A stretch of DNA of 64,000 nucleotides from contig BTPP01000001.1 in NCBI GenBank assembly GCA_037102815.1, positions 893,001 through 957,000 of the forward strand, in the 5' to 3' direction. This document shows, piece by piece, positions 34,976 through 45,829 of the stretch. The first letter of the stretch is position 1. Each line of letters begins with the position of its first letter. A program made the position numbers and the translations under genes. The notes under the pieces are model-generated. The model had not been told where the DNA came from, ran no database searches, and saw only the letters and a list, made by a program, of their open reading frames with translations. Source of the stretch: Neurospora intermedia (taxonomy: Eukaryota; Ascomycota; Sordariomycetes; Sordariales; Sordariaceae).

Positions 34976-35512
34976 TGCAGGATTGTCAAGCGGGCGGGAG
35001 TTATAAATATGAGATCTGCCAACGTATATCGTACGAAATGGGTTTGACGGCTTTATACTTGACAGAATGTTTGATATCGATCAACCAGGTGACCAGGTTG
35101 AACCAATCTGGGCCGCCGGCCATGCTCGACAAGCGTGCGAGTCTGGGCGCCAGATTCAATGTGCCTTAAAAGACCCCATATCAGTTGCGTTGGACTGAAG
35201 AGGCTGTACGACGCTGACTGCAGAATGATAGTTGCAGCACAGCAGGCACATGCCATACTTCTCATAAAGTAAAGGTATTGTAAGAAGGGGTGTGTCCTAT
35301 TGGCGCAGTCGGGGCCGCTGTCGGTACAAGCCTACCATTATCTTTCAACTTTGGCCATTCATAGTCCTTCATTTGTGATAGTATACATTATATCGCGTAA
35401 TTGATCACCGACATTATCAACGGACGACAAGATAAAGACAACTGGTGACAAGTCATACGTCAAACACTCATCAGCCTTATAGACGCACAAAAAACTGACT
35501 GTTTTCATCTTC
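34976..35512. other. FAD-monooxygenase promoter and 5' flank of the tRNA
   Basis: 537 bp of ordinary composition with no credible gene. It is the last stretch without RIP-like base change before the tRNA and the AT-rich domain. Confidence 0.5.
35001..35010 (-). promoter_or_regulatory. TATA-like box upstream of the FAD monooxygenase
   Basis: The minus strand reads ATATTTATAA, 26-35 bases before the start codon at 34975. It would leave a very short leader, so it may not be the active element. Confidence 0.3.
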
Positions 35513-35584
35513 GGCCTCATGGCGCAACGGTAGCGCGTTCGACTCCAGATCGAAAGGTTATCCGTTCAAATCGGGTTGGGGTCA
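35513..35584 (+). tRNA. tRNA-Trp (anticodon CCA)
   Basis: A 72-nt cloverleaf, intronless. The acceptor GGCCTCA pairs with TGGGGTC (with G-T pairs), followed by discriminator A. The D-stem is GCGC/GCGC and the anticodon stem TTCGA/TCGAA with loop CTCCAGA (anticodon CCA). The T-stem ATCCG/CGGGT encloses TTCAAAT. T-rich sequence (TTTATTTTT) follows from about 35591 and can end Pol III transcription. The gene is intact, while AT-rich RIP-mutated sequence begins within ~50 bp on its right. Confidence 0.95.
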
Positions 35585-35762
35585 GCTAATTTATTTTTAT
35601 TTTCATTTTACACTAATCAAGCGCTTAATATTCTAAGGAGTTAACTTGCTAACACGTACTAGAAACTTATAAGTACGTACTTTTAAAATCCAATAACCAA
35701 TATATAAGTTAAATTTTTTGAGGTATAAGAATAATAATTTGTAATATCTTAAAGTAGGTTAA

Positions 35763-36041
35763 TGATACCGGAACGGTATCGCTGGCGTCATCACATGTCA
35801 GGTCAGCTGACTGGATAACGCGTGCGCCCGGTCGGTTGGGTCTATTCAATTGAATGGTCCGCTCCTACGGGAGTCTACCTACATATATAGGTCCTATAGA
35901 TTAGATAAGGCTTGCGTGCCTTAAATTATTCGGCTGTACGTAAACTTCCTACTCGGGATTCTTCCTAGAGTATCTTCTTATATATATTTAATTAGATAAT
36001 TATTATTATTACTACGTTCAAATACCCTCTCAACGGTATTA
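35763..36041. repeat. Possible solo LTR or LTR fragment (RIP-affected)
   Basis: The segment begins TGATACCG and ends CGGTATTA, which would be CGGTATCA before a CpA-to-TpA change, giving matched inverted termini of 279 bp. Inside is a block of ordinary composition (35790-35900) followed by ATATATAGG, as in LTR promoters. The 5' edge is also part of a short perfect palindrome (GATACCG-GAA-CGGTATC), a rival explanation. No matching target duplication is visible. Confidence 0.4.
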
Positions 36042-36095
36042 AATAGTAGTTACAATTTTAATTATTTAACCTAAACTATACTATACTATTATTAC
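36042..36095. other. AT-rich spacer
   Basis: Short AT-rich sequence between the LTR-like segment and the TIR element. Nothing recognised. Confidence 0.4.
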
Positions 36096-36164
36096 CGTTC
36101 CCACACTCAATCGCCTATGCAGTCTTGGCAAGAGGTGTGTGCGTGCACACACACACACACCGCA
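36096..36164 (+). repeat. Left terminal inverted repeat
   Basis: 69 bp, complementary to 48223-48297 with few mismatches and a (CA)n length difference. The inner part (AGGTGTGTGCGTGCACACACA) can itself fold back. Confidence 0.85.
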
Positions 36165-36429
36165 TTTGACAAATCTGGCCATTTGACATCGCTTTACACA
36201 ACTTAACTCAATCGTTTAATATCGAAATCTAGCCAAAACTGGTGCAAAAAGTCGATATTTTAATACTCTACGTTATACAATTGTCTATTTTAATATTTAT
36301 ATTGTCTTTTAAACTATTATCGATATAGTACGCTATTCTAATACCCGCCAAAAGGTATTAATAATTATAATACTAGTAAATAACGAATACCCTAATAACG
36401 TCGTTAAAATTGCTAATATAAGTATAAGG

Positions 36430-36654
36430 AGTGTATAGAAATATAAGCGTATTTTATCGGATATTAGTAAAGTATTTCTACCGTCGCGAACTCCCTAAAA
36501 TACTAGAAAGCTTCCTATATAGACGTTTAAAGTATATTATATATAATATTACTCCTTATACTTTATTAACTATAATTAATATTGTAAAGGAAGTTATAAA
36601 CCTCCTCGTATTAAAACCCAATTTATACTTCGATGAGATTTATACCTTTCTAGC
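36430..36654 (+). pseudogene. Tc1/mariner transposase, N-terminal part (split, RIP-mutated)
   Basis: This frame resembles the helix-turn-helix DNA-binding region of Tc1/mariner transposases, ending in KPNLYFDEIYTFLA, which matches the conserved KPELYLDEI-type segment. The frame stops making sense exactly at 36655, where the LTR begins. It resumes after the target duplication at 44434 in the same phase. Confidence 0.75.
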
Positions 36655-36892
36655 TGTAAGGGGGATAGTAGAGTGTATATAGGTACTGTGCCTAAGTGAT
36701 CGATAAGGTTCTATGAAGAGGAAAGGGGGAAAGGTCTGTAAGTGGAGCTTGCGGCGGCAGCCTTTTGAAGGGGGCTGCAGGTATGTAATTAGCGTTGCAG
36801 CGGAGTAGCGCTGCTGTAAGCTACGGGCTGGGCTACGGCGGTAATCGGGCTATAGAGTCCGATATAACCTTTAGGGCGGTAGCCCCGTAATA
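36655..36892 (-). repeat. 3' LTR of the Gypsy element
   Basis: 238 bp, starting TGTAAG and ending GTAATA on the plus strand. By manual alignment it differs from the other LTR at about 32 sites, all transitions, with no indels. Most of its own changes are C-to-T on the plus strand. Confidence 0.9.
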
Positions 36893-37299
36893 TTAACCCC
36901 CTCCTCCCTATACCGGCCCTAGCGTAAGCGTTACTAGTAATTATATATAGGTAGTTGCGTACCTTCCGTTTCTATATAATTCTATTCGCCCGGTAGCTGT
37001 CTCTACCTACCCTAACGCCGGCGGAACTTTCTTATACGTCTAGCTTTCTTCTACTTTCTATACCCTTCCCCTTATTATATACTTTCCTCTTTTCTTTTTA
37101 ACCCTCCCCTTCCCTCCTTCCTTCTCTTTCTCTCTTTCTCCTCCTCCTCCCTAACCTCCAACCCTCCCTCTAAATATTGTAAGGTCGTACTTACCCTTAA
37201 CGTTAATAGTAAATTTATTATTATACTTTTATACTTTTAATTCTAATTTTTATATAGCCTTTACAATATTTTCTAATAATTCGTAGTATAAGTAGTTCT

Positions 37300-38815
37300 T
37301 TGTTTAGTAGTACGAATAGGAAGTTATTACTTCTATTTCGTAGTCCCCCGCCCCGGCTATTCTTATTATAGCCGCTCCCCTAATTACTCCTATGCTAATT
37401 ATTTCTATATTACCCTTTATTATTCCTCCTATTGTACCCTCCTTCTTGCCCGTTAAAGCCTAACCTAACTATATTTCGGTATATAACTAATTTCTAAACT
37501 ATTATTAATCTCCCTAGTAATTTTATAATTACCTTTATAGTAGCTACTTATTCCCGCCGCTGTAGTACGGATTCGGCCCCTTTAATATTCCCCTTAGCTA
37601 GAACCCTATTCTTATTTCTATACCTATTCCTACTCCCGCCCTTATACCTATCGAATTTATATTTATTATTCTTTATACTCTTACTCCTACCGCTACCGCC
37701 TATTTTACCTTTATATTTATTATTACGCCTGTCCCGGCCCTTATTATTTAACTTATTACTATTTTTAAGGAGGAGGATAAAGAGAATAAAATTTTTAATA
37801 ATCCTTCTATTCGTTAGGGTAGAATTAAGGTCCGCGCTATTAAAAATAACCCTACCGCTATATATTGTAGTATTTTACCTTCTATTCGTATAAATATATA
37901 AAAGAAAATAATTTATTATAAAGGCTTCGTTACAATTGAGAAGTATAGTCCGGCTACTTTTTAGTACTAGCTTTATCTCTCTTATAGCTATAAGTATATA
38001 AGCGTTAACTTTAATTCCGGTACGAAGTATATTATATATAAGGTAGAGTCTAATAAGGCTTATCTCCCTACTTTTAATATAGTTTAATCTATTTACTATA
38101 ATTAAAAATCGTAGGGATATTCTACTTTTAGCGCTAAGGGTACTACTATTATTATATATAAGGATATAATTTTAATTATAGAGATTTTAGAATATAGTAA
38201 TTATCTTTTTACTTATAGTCAATTCGATAATACGGTTATTGACCGTCTCCTCTCTAGCCCTAATATAGCTACTATAGTTATTAGCCTACTTGCTTCTAAC
38301 GACTTTATTACGCCCCTTTTTATTGTTAGCGCTAATTTTATTACTTTCGCTAAATTTAATAATATTCGTACCTACTTAAAGTCCTTATAGTACGCCATTA
38401 ACAATATAAATAGCGTTTATAGTAATATTGAATTTCTATATTATATTATAGACGGTTTCTATATATAAATAACCAATTTATAGGTTTAGAAGGAATTGTT
38501 CCCTCTAGTATTAAAGCTGAATAAGTATAGTTTAGTTAAGGGGGGAATTTAGGGATTATTTAATACTTCGCCCCTTCGCTAAACTCGTTCTATTATTTAT
38601 ACTTAGACTACCTCCCCGATTAGCCCTACTATCGATTTTATAACTATCCTACCCTATATTTTTAATACTATTAATAATAATATAGAAGTCGACCCTCCCG
38701 CTGGTTCTACCTCCCTAGCCGGGGGTATAAAAGAGGAGGCTCCTATTAGCCGTACTTCTATTAATATTAAAATATTAGAAGAGGGCGAAATCTACGAATA
38801 AAATCTATTATTATA
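37300..38815 (+). pseudogene. Antisense ORF between pol and the 3' LTR (RIP-mutated)
   Basis: On the plus strand, opposite to pol, one frame reads as a Pro/Ile-rich N-terminal region, then a globular stretch (around CDRLLSSPNIATIV and NSGTKYIIYKVES-like segments), and an acidic C-terminus (VDPPAGSTSLAGG...LEEGEIYE) ending at about 38804. Interruptions are nearly all TAG/TAA of RIP type. I do not recognise the product. It may be an accessory antisense gene of the retrotransposon, a captured host gene, or part of another nested element without visible borders. Confidence 0.5.
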
Positions 38816-38849
38816 GCCGTACTCTTCCCTCGGTTCTTTATTTTTTTAT

Positions 38850-41800
38850 ACTTTTATAAATTAATTATATTTAAGTAGAGGATTAGCTTCCTTATATCCT
38901 TTCTATAGTAAGGGGGAAAGGGGCCTTAGCCTTTAACTATAATTAATTTCTCTTACGCTTATTAAAGTAAATAGTTCTTTTGTACTAATATTATTCTAAT
39001 AGTCCGTTATTTATATTTATAAGTCTGTACTTCTATTTAAATTTATTAAGTACGGCCGTTTCTAGGAATTCTTTAAGCAATTCCTAAGTAATCTCTTTAA
39101 AACCCTTCTATTTTACGTAAATTATACGGATTATATACTCTCCCTTCTCCTTAAAATTATTTATATAAAGAATTTATTTTACCTCCTACTTTTTCTCTCC
39201 TTTAATTATAATAATTAGGGGTTATAAATCCGTAGTATACTATCCGGGTAGAGGGTCTTCGGCGGCTCTATAGAGGAGGTTAATATAGAAGATATTGTAA
39301 ATTACCGACGGTAGCCCTTCGAATTTGATTATATATAGGGATAAAACTTTAGAAATAGTATATTTAGTATAGATTATATCGAGTTTCTTCTTAGGGCGCG
39401 TAGAGCCGTAGTTTTTAAAGTTGAATTAAACCTTATTTCCGACCTAGAATTATTCGGCCGGTTGTTTAGAATAGTTTACGAATCTCTTTTATTATTATAT
39501 AGCCGTAATTATAGTAATTTAATATATATTCGAAATTTATTATAGCTTTTTTATAAATTTATAGGTTTTATACTCGGGGATAGAAATAATAAGTAGTTCT
39601 TCTAGGGATTTTTTAATAGTAGGGATAATAGAGCCCGTTTTATAATTGTAGGTTATAAAGAAGGGGGTTATACCGATAGAAGTATTTATCCGGCTATTAA
39701 TTGCTAATTGGACTATAGGGGTCCAACGGTTTTAATCGTTCTATAAGTAATTAATATAAATTCTAAAGAAAGTATATATTTCCTAATTTATTCTCTTAAG
39801 ACTATTGTCGGTCTAAGGGTAGTAAATTGTATTAAAGAGTTACTCTATATATATTAATTTATAGAAGCGCCTTTAGAACCTACTTATCTAATTAATACCT
39901 CTATTACTAATTATTAAATATAGTTAATTGTAGTAGCGTATAAAATATTAAAGGAAACGCTCTATATAGAAGTTTACATTTATAGAGGGTATCGGTTTGA
40001 GGATAACGTTCTTACTTAGCCTATTTTTAATAATTTATAAATATATATTACTATTAACGTTCGGGAAGTTAGTAATAAAATCTATTTAGATAGTTCTATA
40101 GTATTAGTCGGGGGTTATTAATATTTATAGAAAGCTTCTCTTTACATTTCTCTAGATTTTTGTAGAACTGTAAATATAATAGTTGCATAGGAAACATTAT
40201 ATATAAATTCCTAATAGAGGCTAATAATATTCTTTTAAAAAAGCGAAGATTATTCCCTCCCTATTAGGGTAACCGAATACCGCAACTTTATATATCTTCT
40301 ATATAATAGCTATACAAAGGGCGTCGAATTATTATTCTTAATTAATAGTTATAAGTATTATAACTTCGGATATAATTAGGGTCCTTAGGATTTAGAGGCG
40401 CCCTTTATAGTATAGTTAGCCTAATTTATTTATAAAGTAATTAACAATTTAAACTTTCAATTAGAGCGACGGTATAAAGGTTCGGGCATTCTCCTTAATT
40501 ATACGCAAGGCGGCTTAATACGTAGAATCGAAGTGGACGGTCTAATCCTAGAGTTATTGTAAATCCGGATCTTTAAATATTTGTACGTTCCTTACTAGGG
40601 AGATAGTAGAGGTAGAGATTTGGATATATATTTATAAAGTTACTTCGGGAATGAACTATATATTTCTAACTTCCCGATCCTTACTTGAAGGCCGGTCCTA
40701 ATTTTTGCGGGATAATACATCTAGGACTATAGCTTCTTTACCCGGGCGGTAAACGAAGTAGAAGTTAAATTATAATAAGTATTTTACTTAGTAAATTTAT
40801 TATTTAAAAAGGCCTTAACGCTCTATAAAATATTTTAAATTATAATAATCGGTAAGGATAATAAAGGTTTTATAATTATATAACTTTATAAATTATTCTT
40901 CAAAGTAGGAAATAATCGTTAATATTTCTTTATTATAAATAGGGTAATTACGCTCGGTTATAGAGAATTTCCTAGAATAGAAGGCTATAGTACGTTAAGT
41001 ACTATTATTTATTTCTTATATTAGTATGCCTCCGAATATATAGTTATTATAATTTACTTTTAGGAAGGTTTTGCGGTCGGGGTCGAACTTTATAAGGATA
41101 GGCGTACGTATAAACAAGCATTTAAAGAGTTAAAAGGCTATATTATACTCTTTAATCTATTTGAATATAATTCCTTTACCTATAAGCTTAATTAAGGGTG
41201 TAGCTACTTTAGAGAATTAGGGGATAAATATATAGTAGTAATTTATAAATCCGAAAAAGCTACGTACGCTTTTCTACAAAGTAAGAGCAAACTAATTAAA
41301 AATTGCCTTAACCTTCTTAGGGTCGGTTTATACGCTTATACTTATATAGATAATAAAACTGAAATATTTAACCTTCTTTATAGAAAATTCGTATTTATTG
41401 GGGTTAAGGTATAGCCTATACTCCTTAAATCTTTCTAGAATTATAGTTACCTTCTTTTTGTAGTCTTTTTTAAACTTAGAGGAATAAATAAATATATTAT
41501 TTATATAAGTAAAATAAAAGTTATTTAGGTAATTATAGAGGATAGAATTAATATACTTCTAGAATGAAGCTAGGGCTTTAAAGAGACCGAAAGGGACAAC
41601 TATTTATTCGAAGAGTCTATAGTATATTCTAAAGGTAATTTTATTCTCCTCTCTTATAATTATACGTATCTTATAGAACGCCGCTATAATATCGACCTTC
41701 GTATATTAGTACGCTCTTTTTAAAATTTTAAAAGTTTCGCGGATTAAGAGGAGAAGGTAGTAATTTATACGAATAATAGCGTTTAAGGTTCTATAATTGC

Positions 41801-42850
41801 AATAGAAACGAAGTCTACCTCCTAATTTGTAAACGAATAGTATTGGGGCTCCGGTTTTTAAACTATTCGCCCGAATATATCCTTTATCGAGGAGGTTTTT
41901 AAGCGTTTTCTTTAATACTAATAGTTCTTCTCTAAATATACTATATAAAGGCCTAAAGGGGAAGGGGAGGTCCTACCTATTTAGACCCTTCTTTAAGGGG
42001 ATTTTATAGTTAACGCTGGGCTTGTAGGGGTTGAATTTGTCGGCTTCTTTTTTTATCTATAGAGGGAAGAGGTAGTAGAATCGCTTAGGGATCTTTTTTC
42101 GGAGTTGGGCTTCTATATAAACTTTCTTTAGAGTAAGGGCCTTCTTTATATTTTTAAAATTAATAGCAAAAATATAATCTTTAGTTATAATTCGCTTATA
42201 TTCTTTACATATATAATTAACGGTATTTACGAACGTAATAACTATTATATATACAGCGGATTTTACTTCTTTAATAAATAGGGTCTCTTCTTTCTCCTTA
42301 CCTCCAACGTAAGGAATTTAATTGCCCGCTACTCCTATATAGAAGCGCTTCTCGTAGGGGATTGAATAGGCTCTATAGGTAATAAGCTATAATTTATTTA
42401 AAATTAGGGGGTATTCGAACTTAGGGATAATATAAACTACTATTAATTTAATATAACCGTTAACCTTTATAACGAGCTAAGCGAAGTTCTTAATAGCCGC
42501 GCCTTCTATAATTGTAGACGCTCCCTTTATTTAGTATATGGAAATAGGAATTATAGGGATTCCGAAGTTATAAACGACCTTTTTACTAATTGTAGTATAG
42601 TATTAGTAACCTTCGTCTATAAAAATATAGAATAAATTACAATTATTAATAATAAATAGAATTAAAGTAAATTTAATTTCCAATTTATTTTCTAATTTAA
42701 AATCTTCTACCTTATTACTCAATACTTCTAGGGACTCTAATGCCCGATTACGCACTAAAATTACTCTTTTCCTTAATCCTCCGCTATAAATTTATATTAT
42801 TCTTCTTTTTCTAATATAAGGGGAGCCGTAACGGTCGTAATTGTATTAAT
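38850..42850 (-). pseudogene. Gypsy pol: protease, RT, RNase H, integrase, possible chromodomain
   Basis: RT is clear. KVDIIAAFYKIRI lies at ~41660-41698 and VPFGLFKALASF at ~41590. The active site lies near 41490-41505 as YINN, a G-to-A change of YIDD. LNPNKYEF and KYFSFI follow. Integrase core motifs are visible at ~39870-39890 (SNRGINQISRF-type, for SDRGxQF) and ~39800 (TTLRPTIVLRE-type, for TAFHPQTDGQTER). PKKKLDIIYTKYTISKVL at ~39350 is the GPY/F-like C-terminal module. A weak chromodomain-like stretch follows to ~39.0 kb. Many TAG/TAA stops show it is inactive. Confidence 0.85.
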
Positions 42851-44100
42851 ACCGACCTTATTCTTAGGGTTTATAGCCGGTAAGTATAGGTAGTGTATAG
42901 TATAGTAGTTGGAAGCGCCGTATTTTATATATAGGTTATTCTTTCTACACTTCTAATATTCTTCGTCGGAGACCTATTTAATATAGCGGGTAGTACTACT
43001 ACCTTTACTTCCTTGGCCGCCGCCGTATTTATAAATAGGGCCGGCCGCCGTTCTACCTATAAATATATTATAATCGCCGTTAGCGTCTTTTATATTCGGT
43101 TTAGTAGAGGACGAATTAATATTATTCGTAGGGGGAGGTAAGTTTTATATAGCTGTAGGTTGGGCTTTAGAGGGTTTGGAGGAGAATTAGCTAGGGGTAT
43201 AATTAGAGTCTTAATTCTTCCTTCTACCCTAGCGTTTATTATTCTATTACTTTAATAGTTTAAAAGCTTCTATATATTTATAGTATATAGTATTAAATTA
43301 GAGTACTTTAATATACTTATTATAATTATTTGGGAGCGTGACTATAAAGATTATATTTATGAATTTAGTATTAAGGGCGTTATTTAAAATGCCCAACTTA
43401 AATTCGTCGTTCTATATCGTACCTTTAACCTTAAGGAATTCGTTTTCCCAATTTACGAGGAAAAATAAGAAGGGTTAGCCATTATATTGTTTTATAGTAT
43501 ATAATTTAGTTAGAATTATATTTCGGAGGTAGTGTACGCTAAAGAGACGATTGATTTATATTAGTAGGAGCTCTAGGTCTATATTGCCGTTAATTATATA
43601 TATAATTTAAAACCCCTTTAATTTCTTCTTCTTATTATCGGGCAAAGTACCTAGAATCTCTATCCAAGTAGTATTTTTATCTACGTAGAGACCTGCCTTA
43701 TTATCGGTATTATACGTTTTAATTAGTAGCGTATAGTAGAATAAGAAGGTTAATTATTGGCCGTCCTATATAAGGAGGGTTAAGGGTTTCCGATTATAAA
43801 TATATCTATTATTATTACTATTATTATTATTACTAGTAATACTAATTATAATTGTAGAAAAGTAAAGGCTCGGCTCCAATGCTAGGGAGCGGCTCGAGGT
43901 AGGGTTCGTAGCTATAGAGTAGAAGATTTTTATAAAGTCTAAATTATTAATATTGAGGGTATTAGCGATGGCTGTAATAAGGCCAATAATACTCTTCTTA
44001 AAGTCGGGCTTAGGGGTAATACCGGTAGTATTTATAGAGCCCGAGGGGGTATCCTAGAAAGAGGAGGTAAATACTATCTCTTCGTCGGTATCTACAAGCA
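42850..44100 (-). pseudogene. Gypsy gag with a CCHC zinc knuckle (RIP-mutated)
   Basis: Between the 5' LTR and pol, the minus strand holds a helical gag-like frame. Near 42880-42970 it carries a zinc-knuckle-like segment (C-R-K-N...KYGASN-Y-Y-T, with Cys-to-Tyr changes as RIP would cause). The N-terminal part lies near 43.9-44.1 kb. Boundaries are approximate because stops and altered codons obscure the start. Confidence 0.6.
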
Positions 44101-44190
44101 TACCAAATTCTACTATTCCAATAACTAATATCCAATATCGCTACGCTCGAAACTATAAGCTCTATCCAAATAAAAGGCAATAGAACCTAA

Positions 44191-44428
44191 TATAAGGGGG
44201 ACAGTAGAGTATATACAAATACTATACCTAAGTAATCGATAAGGTTCTATAAAGAGGAAAGGGGGAAAGGTCTGCAAGTGGAGCTTGCGGCGGCAGCCTT
44301 TTGAAGGGGGCTGCAGGCACGTAACCAACGCTATAGCGGAGTAGCGCTACTGTGAGCCACGGGCTGGGCCACGGCGGTAGTCGGGCTGCAGAGCCCGACA
44401 TAACCTCTGGGGCGGCAGCCCCGTAACA
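44191..44428 (-). repeat. 5' LTR of the Gypsy element
   Basis: 238 bp, beginning TATAAG (from TGTAAG by G-to-A) and ending GTAACA. It is less eroded in its right half than the other LTR. It is followed directly by CTAGC, the target duplication. Confidence 0.9.
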
Positions 44429-44433
44429 CTAGC

Positions 44434-45270
44434 TAATAAGTACGATATATACGTTTCAACCGAAATTATATAGTAGTACCTTCGATAGGATAAATAGAAG
44501 AAGAAGCGACTTTATATAAAGGTATTATAATAATCCCCTATATTAGTAGTTAAATAAATATTGAAGATTTCTTTATTTATTATAGAAATATTCGTATTTT
44601 GCGACGAATCTAGTATAGACCGAAGGGATGGCGTTCGTTATATTAATTAGGTACCCCGCGGTACTATTATAATAGTATTAAGTAAATTCGTACGTAGTAC
44701 GCCGTATTACCTTCTTCTTATTATTATAGTAGATAGACTATTCGATATACTAATATTTAGAAGTATAACGGATTTAGCCGGGGTTTAGGATTGGATAATA
44801 AAATGCCTATTCCCTAAAATAAATCTATATCCTAATTGTAATAGTATTTTAGTAATAGATAACGCTAGTTAGTACCCCTATACCGAATTCTAATATATAT
44901 ATAATTAGAAGGGGGTTCTATTATAGTATTTACCGCTATACTCTCCCGAATTTAACCCTATCGAAGTATATTTTAGCGATTTTAAGCAGTAGTTTAAGCG
45001 GGTATATTGTAACGAGGGTAGTAATAAGATATTAAATAACGATTTTATTATATTTCTTAAACGATTAATATAAGATATAGGGTATAAAGTATAATAGATC
45101 CGTAATTATTTTAAGAATGTAAAGCTAGTAATAAATCGATTTAAGAATATTAATAAAGAGTATAAGGAATTGTATATTAACGAGCTAATCGAATATAGAG
45201 AGATAGGTATTGTATTTAGACGGTAGTAGAGAGTATGGGTAGGAGCGATGGATTTATAGGTATCAAATTG
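44434..45270 (+). pseudogene. Tc1/mariner transposase, catalytic part (DD34E; RIP-mutated)
   Basis: The frame continues directly from the left fragment once the Gypsy element and one target duplication are removed. Catalytic residues are in one frame. The first Asp is in FCDESSID (44603-44605) and the second in VIDNAS (44858-44860). The Glu is in LPLYSPEFNPIE (44963-44965), exactly 34 residues after the second Asp. Internal TAGs at 4-6 positions fit CAG/TGG changed by RIP. The family is Tc1/mariner-type cut-and-paste transposase. Inactive. Confidence 0.9.
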
Positions 45271-45400
45271 AGTTATATACTAAAAATATTAGAAATATTA
45301 TAAATACTAGAAATGCTAGAAGTGCCAAAAGTGCTATAAATCGTATTTATTTATATAATAATACTAAAATACTAGAAACTCCCCTCTTTCGCTATAAATC
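45270..45400 (+). repeat. Short degenerate ~10-bp tandem repeat
   Basis: Variants of ATTAGAAAT / ACTAGAAATG / CTAGAAGTGCC recur head to tail at ~45285-45345, just after the transposase stop. Confidence 0.5.
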
Positions 45401-45829
45401 GACTTATAATATCGTTATCCCTTACTAGGACCGTTAGTAGTAGTATTGCCTGCTATAGAAGCGAGAGCTCTAGCAATGCTATATTCGAATATAGTATTAA
45501 ATCGTAGGTTTAAAATATATACTAGTTAATTAAATTATAGTAATAGGGGTTAGAAGGTATATTTACTATAGTTTAACTATATTACTAATACTACGTATTC
45601 AATTTTAAAAAAGTTTTTAATACCGTCCCTAAATACTGTATAGAGGTTATAATTAAACCTTAGCCTCGTAAATTACTCTACCGACTACTCTTTAAGTACA
45701 AATATATCGGACAGCGCTTCTTTATTCCGGAGTTTATTCTTTAAAGCGAATAGAATTCTATATATTAGTATTAATTTAATTAATAATCTAATATAATAAT
45801 ACTTATAGAATGCTTTAAAGAATTCGGTA

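Larger units (their letters stand above)
36655..44428 (-). mobile_element. Complete Gypsy (Metaviridae-type) LTR retrotransposon, RIP-mutated
   Basis: 7774 bp between two 238-bp direct LTRs, flanked by a perfect 5-bp target duplication CTAGC (36650-36654 and 44429-44433). The coding direction is minus: gag with a zinc knuckle near 42.9 kb, protease region, reverse transcriptase (~41.3-42.0 kb), RNase H, integrase (~39.3-40.4 kb) and a possible chromodomain (~39.0 kb). A purine tract read on the minus strand (36895-36908) lies just before the 3' LTR, as expected for a polypurine tract. Order PR-RT-RH-IN marks it as Gypsy rather than Copia. All frames contain RIP-type stops, so it is dead. Confidence 0.92.

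Noticed and set aside
1-35500. Dispersed 5S rRNA gene, common in Neurospora
   Set aside because: I saw no segment matching a 5S gene by eye; a covariance search would be decisive.
28395-35584. A complete secondary-metabolite gene cluster
   Set aside because: Only an oxygenase and an FAD monooxygenase are present; no PKS, NRPS, terpene cyclase or prenyltransferase is visible.
44125-44328. 67-codon minus frame at the 5' LTR
   Set aside because: Falls across the LTR edge and the gag leader. It is not a gene.
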